Source: Burkholderiales bacterium
GTDB taxonomy: Bacteria; Pseudomonadota; Gammaproteobacteria; Burkholderiales; Burkholderiaceae_C
Assembly: GCA_947448105.1 (NCBI GenBank)
Contig: CANFNE010000054.1
Span: 1-11,877, forward strand
Reading direction: 5' to 3'
DNA length: 11,877 bases
Below the pieces are notes generated by a model. That model was given only the letters and a program-made list of their open reading frames with translations, searched no databases and was not told the origin of the DNA. Of this stretch, positions 6,324-11,877 are shown piece by piece; positions within the stretch are counted from its first letter, which is position 1, and the number at the start of each line of letters is the position of its first letter. A program made the position numbers and the translations under genes.

Positions 6324-6848
6324 TCAGACGCTCCACTTTTCGATCAGTTGCTGCGGGCGCAGCGCGTCGTAGCTCTCAAAGGGCTGGTGAATCCAGGGGT
6401 TGGTGGGCAAAAACTCCACCGCGTAATCGGGGGTGAAGGTGGACAAGGCCTTGGTCCAGATCACGGCGCTGCGCAGTTCGGTAATAGGCTGGTAGTTGTT
6501 GCGCAACTGGTTGATGACGGCGTTAAGCGTGTGGCCGGAATCGGCCAGGTCGTCCACCAGCAGCACTTTGCCCGCAATCTCGCCCTTGGGCGTGGTGATG
6601 AAGCGGGCAATGTCCAGGTTGCCTTGCACCGTACCGGCGTCCGAACGGTAGGAGCTGGTGGACATGATGGCCAGCGGCTTGTCAAACACCCGCGAGAGGA
6701 TGTCGCCGGGACGCATGCCGCCACGCGCCAGGCACAAAATCGTGTCGAACTCCCAGCCGGACTGGAACACCTTGATGGCCAGTTTTTCGATCAGGTTGTG
6801 GTACTCGTCGTAGCTGACGTAGAGGTGTTTGCCGTCTTCAGTAAGCAT
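6324..6848 (-). CDS. gpt: Purine phosphoribosyltransferase, Gpt-like
   Basis: This enzyme is predicted to transfer ribose-5-phosphate from PRPP to a purine base (xanthine, guanine or hypoxanthine), forming the nucleotide for salvage. The 174-residue type I PRTase has the PRPP-binding signature VLLVDDLADSGHTL at 95-108, LARGGMRPGDILSR near 40-53, and an aromatic-rich C-terminal base-recognition region NPWIHQPFE at about 150-158, comparable to the WIEQPW segment of E. coli Gpt. Annotation pipelines may call it hypoxanthine phosphoribosyltransferase; base preference cannot be fixed from sequence. A clear AAGGAG on the minus strand (6859-6854) sits 5 nt before ATG 6848 and fixes the start. It lies 26 bp after purA and 23 bp before metC, so it belongs to the same operon and next to another IMP-consuming enzyme. 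Confidence 0.85.
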   Translation of the reverse strand: MLTEDGKHLYVSYDEYHNLIEKLAIKVFQSGWEFDTILCLARGGMRPGDILSRVFDKPLAIMSTSSYRSDAGTVQGNLDIARFITTPKGEIAGKVLLVDDLADSGHTLNAVINQLRNNYQPITELRSAVIWTKALSTFTPDYAVEFLPTNPWIHQPFESYDALRPQQLIEKWSV

Positions 6849-6874
6849 AAAAGCTCCTTAATTTTGGTTCTGAA

Positions 6875-8251
6875 TCAAGTCGCCAGATAAGGGTGGCGCA
6901 TCATGATGGTGTGGTCGCGGTCCGGACTGGTGGACACCATGTGGATAGGCACGCCGGTGACCTGGGCGATGCGCTCCAGATAACGGCGGGCGGCGTCCGG
7001 CAGGTCTTCATACACGGTTACGCCGACGGTGCTGTCGCTCCAGCCGGGCATGGACTCGTAAATCGGCTTGCAACGGGCAATGTCGTCCGCGCCCATGGGC
7101 AAGATGTCTGTGGTTTCGCCATCAAGCTCGTAGCCAGTGCACAGCAGCAGCTCGCTCAGGCCGTCGAGCACGTCGAGCTTGGTAATGCACAGACCGCTCA
7201 GGCCGTTGACCTGGGCCGAACGCTTGAGCAGTGCCGCGTCAAACCAGCCGCAGCGGCGCGAGCGCCCGGTAGTCACACCTTTTTCTGCACCCACGGTGCT
7301 CATGTGGTAGCCCGGCGTGCCTGGCTTTTCCCAATCCAGCTCGGTGGGAAAAGGGCCGCTGCCCACGCGGGTGCAATAGGCTTTGGTGATGCCCAGGATG
7401 TAGTGCAGCATGCCCGGGCCCACGCCAGCACCGGCAGACGCGTTGCCAGCCACACAGTTGCTTGATGTCACAAACGGATAGGTGCCGTGGTCCACGTCCA
7501 GCAAGGTGCCTTGGGCGCCTTCAAACAACAAGTTAGCGCCAGCATGGTGGGCGTCGTTCAGCTCGCGCGAGACGTCGGCCATCATGGGCTTGAGCAACTC
7601 GGCATGGCGCATGGCTTCGGCATAGACCGGTTCAAACAGCACTTTGCCGTCGGCCATATAGGGCGCCAGCGTCGGGCCAAAGTCAAACGCGGCTGAGCCC
7701 AGGTAAGTGGTCAGCACGTGGTTGTGCAGGTCCAGCAGTTCGCGCAGTTTGGTGGCAAAACGCTCGGGAAATTTCAGGTCTTGCACGCGCAGGGCGCGCC
7801 GGGCGATCTTGTCCTCGTAGGCCGGGCCGATGCCACGCCCCGTGGTTCCGATTTTGATGTTGCCGCCTTTCTCGCGGGCCGCTTCGCGCGCGACGTCCAG
7901 CGCGGCATGAAAGGGCAAGATCAGCGGGCAGGCTTCGCTGATGCGCAGGCGCGAGCGCAGTTCTACGCCCACTTTTTCCAGGCCTTCAATTTCTTCGAAC
8001 AGTTTGGCAGCCGACAAGACCACGCCGTTGCCGATGTAGCACTTCACGCCCGCGCGCATGATGCCGCTGGGGATCAGGTGCAAGGCGGTTTTCACACCGT
8101 TGATGACCAGGGTATGGCCGGCGTTGTGGCCGCCCTGAAAGCGCACCACGCCCTGGGCGCTTTCGGTCAGCCAATCGACCAATTTGCCCTTGCCTTCGTC
8201 GCCCCACTGGGTTCCGACCACAACGACGTTTCTACCGGTATTTGTATACAT
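6875..8251 (-). CDS. purA: Adenylosuccinate synthetase
   Basis: PurA joins IMP and aspartate using GTP to make adenylosuccinate, the committed step toward AMP. The 458-residue protein (E. coli 432) has the P-loop GDEGKGK at 17-23 with the catalytic Asp18, the FQGGHNAGH segment with catalytic His46, and IGTTGRGIGPAYEDK around 134-148 for IMP binding. Further blocks are EGAQGTLLDVDHGTYPFVTSS, TTGRSRRCGWFD and the guanine-specificity segment TKLDVLDG. The C-terminal STSPDRDHTI replaces the family's typical STGPDR. ATG 8251 (MYTNTGRNVVVVG) lies 12 bp after the hisZ stop, with only a weak purine-rich GAAGAAG upstream, so translational coupling to hisZ is likely. The hflKC-to-purA order matches the well-known E. 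coli neighbourhood. Confidence 0.98.
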   Translation of the reverse strand: MYTNTGRNVVVVGTQWGDEGKGKLVDWLTESAQGVVRFQGGHNAGHTLVINGVKTALHLIPSGIMRAGVKCYIGNGVVLSAAKLFEEIEGLEKVGVELRSRLRISEACPLILPFHAALDVAREAAREKGGNIKIGTTGRGIGPAYEDKIARRALRVQDLKFPERFATKLRELLDLHNHVLTTYLGSAAFDFGPTLAPYMADGKVLFEPVYAEAMRHAELLKPMMADVSRELNDAHHAGANLLFEGAQGTLLDVDHGTYPFVTSSNCVAGNASAGAGVGPGMLHYILGITKAYCTRVGSGPFPTELDWEKPGTPGYHMSTVGAEKGVTTGRSRRCGWFDAALLKRSAQVNGLSGLCITKLDVLDGLSELLLCTGYELDGETTDILPMGADDIARCKPIYESMPGWSDSTVGVTVYEDLPDAARRYLERIAQVTGVPIHMVSTSPDRDHTIMMRHPYLAT

Positions 8252-8263
8252 TGGATTACTTCT

Positions 8264-9412
8264 TCACAGAGCCGTGACGCACCAGACAGCGTCACGCTGC
8301 ACCAGTTCGCGGTCACATTGAAATTCATCGACTTCACTTTCGTGGCCGGGCAAAACACAAACCACCGTCTCGCCCGCAGCGCGCAATTGCACAATCGCGT
8401 CACGCAAAGCACGGTCTTCGCCCCAGGGCGCTCGGATGGCGGCGCGCAGCGCAGGCGCGCGCGCCGCAGCCACCAAAGCCTTGATGTCCAGGCTAAAGCC
8501 CACCGCCGGGCGCTTGCGCCCAAACACCGAGCCCACGGCGTCATAACGTCCGCCGCGCACCAGGGCGTCAGGCGCACCGGCGGCGTAGACGGCAAAGCGG
8601 GCACCGCTGTAATAAGCATAGCCGCGCAAATCAGACAGATCAAAAGAGACGCCAGCGCCCTCAATATGGCCGGCCAGCCACTGCAACTGGTCCAGCGCCT
8701 CATGGATCTGGGGCAAGGCGGGCAACACACGGCGCGCTTCTTCAAGAATGGACGCGTCGCCGTAGAGTTGCGTGAGATGCTGCAAAGCCGCAGCGATGGG
8801 CGCGGGCGCCTGCGCTGTAAGCACGGCCAGGGCGCTGGCGTCTTTGCTGGCCAAGGCGGCGTGCACTTCGGCGGTTTGCTGGGGCGAAAGCGTGGTTTGT
8901 GCCATCAAGGCGTTAACGATGCGCACATCGGCCAAGTCCACCGCCAGCACCTCCACTTTCGCCGCGCGCAGGCTGTCGAGCGCCAGTTCCAGTATTTCCA
9001 GGTCCGCCTCTAGTCCCGCGTGGCCGTAAATTTCTGCGCCTAGCTGCAGTGGTTCACGCGTGGCGTGCGGTGCGGCTGCCCGGGTGTGCAGCACAGGTCC
9101 GCAGTAACAAAGCCGGGTAACACCGGCGCGGTTGAGCAAATGGGCATCAATGCGGGCAACTTGCGGTGTGCTGTCCGCGCGCAAGCCCATCATGCGGCCC
9201 GAAATCTGGTCTACCAATTTGAAGGTTTGCAGGTCCAGCGCCTCGCCGGTGCCGGTGAGCAGGGACTCCAGATGTTCCAAGAGCGGCGGCATGACCAATT
9301 CGTAGCCATAGCAGCGCGCCATGTCCAGCAAATTGCGTCGGATTTCTTCGATGTGGCGCGCCTCGGACGGCAGCACATCGGCAATATGATCCGGAAGGAC
9401 CCAAGCGGACAT
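8264..9412 (-). CDS. hisZ: ATP phosphoribosyltransferase regulatory subunit
   Basis: HisZ is a catalytically inactive paralogue of histidyl-tRNA synthetase that forms a hetero-octamer with short-form HisG. It is needed for the first step of histidine synthesis (ATP + PRPP to phosphoribosyl-ATP) and for feedback control by histidine. The 382-residue protein starts with the characteristic VLPDHIADVLPSEARHIEEIRR. It then shows a degenerate class II core: MGLRADSTPQVARIDAH at about 75-91, a motif-2-like CGPVLHT-(8)-REPLQLGAEIYG at 104-130, and YYSGARFAVYAAG plus LVRGGRYD late in the chain. No HisRS anticodon-binding domain follows, and the length fits HisZ and not HisRS. ATG 9412 is chosen; an in-frame TTG at 9457 adds an unlike leader. 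hisG is not in the window, so HisG of the short type should lie elsewhere. Confidence 0.94.
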   Translation of the reverse strand: MSAWVLPDHIADVLPSEARHIEEIRRNLLDMARCYGYELVMPPLLEHLESLLTGTGEALDLQTFKLVDQISGRMMGLRADSTPQVARIDAHLLNRAGVTRLCYCGPVLHTRAAAPHATREPLQLGAEIYGHAGLEADLEILELALDSLRAAKVEVLAVDLADVRIVNALMAQTTLSPQQTAEVHAALASKDASALAVLTAQAPAPIAAALQHLTQLYGDASILEEARRVLPALPQIHEALDQLQWLAGHIEGAGVSFDLSDLRGYAYYSGARFAVYAAGAPDALVRGGRYDAVGSVFGRKRPAVGFSLDIKALVAAARAPALRAAIRAPWGEDRALRDAIVQLRAAGETVVCVLPGHESEVDEFQCDRELVQRDAVWCVTAL

Positions 9413-9505
9413 GGAATGGAGACACTTTGTTAAAAACGCGATTTTACCGGTCTGCAAACCGGCAAACGCAATGCGGCCCGAGAAATCGGGCCGGTCCGTC
9501 AGCGC
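9413..9505 (-). promoter_or_regulatory. hflC-hisZ gap with two stem-loops and a possible hisZ promoter
   Basis: This is the largest gap of the minus-strand gene block. Twelve bases after the hflC stop lies a perfect 8-bp stem, CGGCCCGA/TCGGGCCG (9474-9493), with a 4-base loop. A second stem, CCGGT/ACCGG (9447-9462), follows. After it the transcript reads TAAAATCGCGTTTTT, so a T-run exists but about ten bases after the hairpin. TAAAAT (minus strand, 9446-9441) could instead be a -10, with only a weak TTGCGT 19 bp upstream. The region could be an imperfect terminator or processing site for hflKC, a hisZ promoter, or both. Confidence 0.4.
9474..9493 (-). terminator. Strong stem-loop just downstream of hflC
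   Basis: CGGCCCGA pairs with TCGGGCCG over eight perfect base pairs with a 4-nt loop (GAAA as read on the + strand, TTTC in the hflC transcript). It begins 12 nt after the hflC stop. No T-run follows directly in the minus-strand direction, so it is more likely a 3'-end stabiliser, attenuator or processing structure than a complete intrinsic terminator. Confidence 0.45.
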
Positions 9506-10408
9506 TTATTTCTTGGCGCCGCCCACGGCAGAGCCGCCGCCCCGAAAGATCTTGAAGAACTCGCTCGACGACGGGTCCACCACCATCACGTCGCTCTTGT
9601 TGGCGAAACTGTTTTTGTACGCCTCCAGGCTGCGGTAGAACTGGGCGAACTGCGGGTCACGGTTAAAGGCGTCTGCATAAATGCGGGCCGCTTCGGCGTC
9701 ACCCTCGCCCTTGATTTTTTGCGCGTCGCGGTAGGCGTTGGCAATGGTCACTTCGCGCTGGCGGTCAGCGTCCGCGCGGATTTTCTCGCCTTCGGCTGCG
9801 CCCGTAGAGCGCAGTTCATTGGCCACGCGCTTGCGCTCGGCTTCCATGCGGCGGTAGACCGACTCGGTAATCGCCTCGACATAGTCCACGCGGGTGATGC
9901 GCACATCCACCACGTCCACGCCCCAGGGCTTGGCGCCGCGCACCTTGGCCAGCACTTCCGCCTTCACGTCGGCCATCAAGGCTTCGCGCTTCAAGGACAG
10001 CAGCTCTTTGACGGTGCGTTTGTTGATCTCTTCCTGAAAAGCGTTGCGCACCACGCGGTTGAGCTGACTGGCACCGGCGCCTTCATTCAGGCCGACGTTG
10101 CGGATGTATTCCGTGGGCTCAGAAATGCGCCAGCGCACGTACCAGTCAATCACCACGCGCTGCTTTTCTGCGGTGAGCATGGGTTCGGCGTCGGTGCTGT
10201 CGAGCGTGAGCAAGCGCTTATCGATGTAAGACACGTTTTGAAACGGCGGCGGCAGCTTCCAGTTCAGGCCGGGCTCGGTAATCACTTCCTTGATCTGGCC
10301 CAGGGCGTAGACCACGCCAAACTGGCGTTGGTCCACCACAAACAAGGTGGAACTCGCCAGCGCCAAGAGCACCAGCAGTGACGAAACAATCAGTCCAATA
10401 CGGTTCAT
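9506..10408 (-). CDS. hflC: HflC, SPFH-domain modulator of FtsH protease
   Basis: HflC pairs with HflK to form the inner-membrane SPFH assembly that encloses FtsH and limits its access to membrane-protein substrates. The 300-residue protein has one N-terminal membrane segment (about 5-25), followed directly by VVDQRQFGVVYALGQI, which opens the SPFH/Band 7 domain. PGLNWKLPPPFQNVSYIDKR, the RVDYVEAITESVYRRMEAER segment and a long Ala/Glu/Arg-rich coiled coil (ELRSTGAAEGEKIRADADRQ) follow. It ends in a short Gly-rich tail. The ATG at 10408 has GGAG six bases upstream, and that site overlaps the hflK stop codon. Nothing appears missing. There is no DUF2065 (yjeT-like) gene after it as in E. coli; hisZ is next. 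Confidence 0.96.
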   Translation of the reverse strand: MNRIGLIVSSLLVLLALASSTLFVVDQRQFGVVYALGQIKEVITEPGLNWKLPPPFQNVSYIDKRLLTLDSTDAEPMLTAEKQRVVIDWYVRWRISEPTEYIRNVGLNEGAGASQLNRVVRNAFQEEINKRTVKELLSLKREALMADVKAEVLAKVRGAKPWGVDVVDVRITRVDYVEAITESVYRRMEAERKRVANELRSTGAAEGEKIRADADRQREVTIANAYRDAQKIKGEGDAEAARIYADAFNRDPQFAQFYRSLEAYKNSFANKSDVMVVDPSSSEFFKIFRGGGSAVGGAKK

Positions 10409-10412
10409 GGGG

Positions 10413-10420
10413 TTCTCCTA
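10413..10420 (-). promoter_or_regulatory. hflC ribosome-binding site overlapping the hflK stop
   Basis: On the minus strand TAGGAGAA contains both the hflK stop TAG (10420-10418) and the GGAG Shine-Dalgarno of hflC, six bases before ATG 10408. Ribosomes terminating on hflK would therefore sit on the hflC initiation site, which fits coupled, near-equal synthesis of the two partner subunits. The overlap is seen directly; the coupling is inferred. Confidence 0.75.
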
Positions 10421-11776
10421 GCGCACATCGCGTTCGCGGGTACGGGCCGCGTCGCGGCTGCGGGGGTCGGTACTGGCGGCGACCGGACTGGCCGGGGCTG
10501 TGGCGGGCGCTGCGGCGGGCGCAGGGGCAGCAACAGGTTCGCCGACGGCGCCCATCTGCAAAATTTTCTCCAGCGGCATATTGAGTAGCGTGGCACCCTG
10601 GCGTGAGTCCACCAGCACCTTGGTCACGTTGGTGTAGATCTGCTGCATGGTGTCGAGGTACATCCGGTCACGGGTGACCTGGGGCGCTTTTTGGTATTCG
10701 TTGTACACCGAACGAAAGCGCTGCGCATCACCCTGGGCCTGGGCCACTACGCGGGATTTGTAGGCGTCGGCCTCTTCTTTCAGGCGCGAAGCCGAACCGA
10801 CCGCGCGCGGAATCACATCATTGGCGTAGGCCTGGGCCTCGTTCTTGGCGCGTTCGCGCTCCTGGCCGGCTTTGAGCACATCGTCAAAAGACGCCTGAAC
10901 TTGCTCCGGCGGACGCACGCCGCCTTGCTGCAGATTGATGCCCACGACCTCAATGCCGACCTTGTAGCGGTCCAAGATCTCTTGCATCATGGCGCGCACG
11001 CGGGGGGCGATCTGGTCGCGGTCTTCGGACAAGGCCGCGTCCATGTTCATCTTGCCCAGCACTTCACGCACCGAGGTTTCGGCGGCCTGCACCACGGCAT
11101 CCGTGGGATTTTTGCTTTCAAACAAAAACGCGCGCGCGTCGTTCAGGCGGTATTGCACCGCAAACTTGATGTCCAGAATATTCTCGTCCTGCGTCAGCAT
11201 GGCCGATTCGCGCAGACCGGTAGCCTTGAGCACGTTGTCGCGCCCCACGTCCACCGAGCGGATTTGCGTCACAAACACGAGTTCGTGGCGCTGAATGGGG
11301 TAAGGCAAGCGCCAGTTAAAGCCCGCGTTGACCGTGGTCTTGTAACGGCCAAACTGCGTAATCACCGCTTGCTGACCCTCTTGAACGATAAAGAAACCGG
11401 TGCTCAGCCAGACCACGAACACCACGGCCAGAATGACGCCGCCCCCAATGCCTGCGCCTTTGAAATCAGGAATAAAGCCCCCTGGCCCACGCCCAGCGCC
11501 GCCTGGTGGTTTGTTGCCGGTGCCCATCCAGCCGTTGAGTTTGCGGTTGAAGTCGCGCCACAGCTCGTCCAAATCCGGCGGGCCCGACTGTGCACCGGGG
11601 CGCGGCGTGGGGCGCGGTCGCTCGTCGGCTGCGGGGGGCTCGTCTTTTTGCTCGGGCGCGGCCTGCGGTTTGGCGGGGCCGCCCTCTTCGGGCTTGGCAT
11701 CGTCGGCGCGGCCCCAGCGGCTGTCGTTCAGATTGAACATGCGGCCCAGGTTAAAAGTTGGAATTGAGAATTTCAT
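10418..11776 (-). CDS. hflK: HflK, SPFH-domain modulator of FtsH protease
   Basis: HflK is the partner of HflC in the membrane complex controlling FtsH. The 452-residue protein has a cytoplasmic N-terminal part rich in Pro, Glu and Lys, with the family marker PPDLDELWRDFNRKLNGWMG near 66-85, then a Gly-rich stretch and a single membrane segment at about 110-131. The SPFH/Band 7 domain begins at FFIVQEGQQAVITQFGRY and contains GFNWRLPYPIQ. A coiled-coil region (EQVQASFDDVLKAGQERERA, then EEADAYKSRVVAQAQGDAQR) follows. The last 43 or so residues are an Ala/Pro-rich then Arg-rich tail. ATG 11776 is preferred over ATG 11782 because GAAGG (minus strand, 11789-11785) is 8 nt before the former but only 2 nt before the latter. 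An in-frame GTG at 11812 is less likely. Confidence 0.95.
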   Translation of the reverse strand: MKFSIPTFNLGRMFNLNDSRWGRADDAKPEEGGPAKPQAAPEQKDEPPAADERPRPTPRPGAQSGPPDLDELWRDFNRKLNGWMGTGNKPPGGAGRGPGGFIPDFKGAGIGGGVILAVVFVVWLSTGFFIVQEGQQAVITQFGRYKTTVNAGFNWRLPYPIQRHELVFVTQIRSVDVGRDNVLKATGLRESAMLTQDENILDIKFAVQYRLNDARAFLFESKNPTDAVVQAAETSVREVLGKMNMDAALSEDRDQIAPRVRAMMQEILDRYKVGIEVVGINLQQGGVRPPEQVQASFDDVLKAGQERERAKNEAQAYANDVIPRAVGSASRLKEEADAYKSRVVAQAQGDAQRFRSVYNEYQKAPQVTRDRMYLDTMQQIYTNVTKVLVDSRQGATLLNMPLEKILQMGAVGEPVAAPAPAAAPATAPASPVAASTDPRSRDAARTRERDVR

Positions 11777-11784
11777 GGTCATAG

Positions 11785-11789
11785 CCTTC
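11785..11789 (-). promoter_or_regulatory. Shine-Dalgarno deciding the hflK start
   Basis: GAAGG on the minus strand lies 8 nt upstream of ATG 11776 and only 2 nt upstream of ATG 11782. Normal spacing supports initiation at 11776 (MKFSIPTFNL). The site is in the 38-bp gap after the probable hflX stop. Confidence 0.55.
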
Positions 11790-11814
11790 GCACAACGAAT
11801 CCGATTGTCCACAA

Positions 11815-11877
11815 TTAGGTTTCAGCCTCTTCGGCCAGAGGGGAATCGCCGCCGTCGGCTGCGCGATCGCGCGACAC
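11815..11877 (-). CDS. hflX: Probable HflX GTPase, last 20 codons
   Basis: A frame open from the window end on the minus strand closes at TAA (11817-11815) and encodes an acidic tail, VSRDRAADGGDSPLAEEAET. No HflX motif is within these 20 residues. The assignment rests on the conserved hfq-hflX-hflK-hflC order of proteobacteria, the close 38-bp spacing to hflK, and the same orientation. HflX is a ribosome-associated GTPase; its domains would lie beyond the window. Confidence 0.5.
   Translation of the reverse strand: MSRDRAADGGDSPLAEEAET

Noticed and set aside
6301..6336. GTG start at 6336 for metC
   Set aside because: It would overlap the end of the preceding phosphoribosyltransferase gene and add 12 atypical residues; ATG 6300 fits the family N-terminus.
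7718..9013. Long + strand open frame opposite the purA/hisZ junction
   Set aside because: It runs antisense across two real genes, and its composition is that of a shadow frame.
10691..11767. Long + strand open frame opposite hflK
   Set aside because: It is antisense to a well-supported HflK, rich in His/Ala/Gly/Val, with no recognisable family.
1..11877. Defence island, prophage, transposon, CRISPR, tRNA or toxin-antitoxin content
   Set aside because: Every stretch is filled by recognisable housekeeping genes with short gaps, and no repeats, integrases, transposases or cloverleaf-like sequences were seen.

Overview
The window looks like a piece of chromosome from a high-GC betaproteobacterium, most likely Comamonadaceae (Rhodoferax/Polaromonas-like). 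This is inferred from the gene orders trpB-trpA-accD and hflX-hflK-hflC-hisZ-purA, the presence of hisZ, and protein sequences that look like that family. No database search was possible. It is a dense core-genome region. I see no mobile element, tRNA, rRNA, CRISPR array or phage gene, and no gap longer than about 160 bp.

Layout. Bases 1-2289 (+ strand) hold the end of a tryptophan operon: the 3' part of trpB, then trpA overlapping it by ATGA, then accD (acetyl-CoA carboxylase beta subunit). A convergent yggT membrane-protein gene (2306-2875, -) follows. A 160-bp divergent intergenic region (2876-3035) separates yggT from lysS (3036-4583, +), which overlaps a ygjP-type metal-dependent hydrolase gene (4580-5095, +) by GTGA. 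The ygjP-type gene meets the next block end to end, with the two stop codons overlapping. From 5092 to the window end, everything is on the - strand. In transcription order it reads the end of a gene that is probably hflX, then hflK, hflC, hisZ, purA, a gpt-like purine phosphoribosyltransferase, and metC (cystathionine beta-lyase). Gaps in this block are 9-38 bp except for 93 bp between hflC and hisZ, so it is probably one long operon with a possible internal control point before hisZ.

How the genes fit together. TrpA and TrpB perform the last two steps of tryptophan synthesis, and AccD supplies malonyl-CoA for fatty acid synthesis. HflK and HflC form the membrane SPFH complex around FtsH. 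HisZ (the regulatory partner of short-form HisG), PurA and the Gpt-like enzyme all touch the PRPP/IMP/ATP pool. The histidine pathway returns AICAR to IMP, which PurA turns toward AMP, so these three make a plausible purine/PRPP cluster.

I do not see an undescribed multi-gene system here. The most notable non-routine signal is a GC-rich hairpin-forming element, resembling a repeat, that encodes an atypical C-terminal tail of TrpB and ends at the trpA ribosome-binding position. Smaller curiosities are an exact 11-bp tandem duplication before accD, several inverted repeats in the yggT/lysS divergent region, a 16S-tail-like sequence directly before yggT, and two stem-loops in the hflC-hisZ gap.
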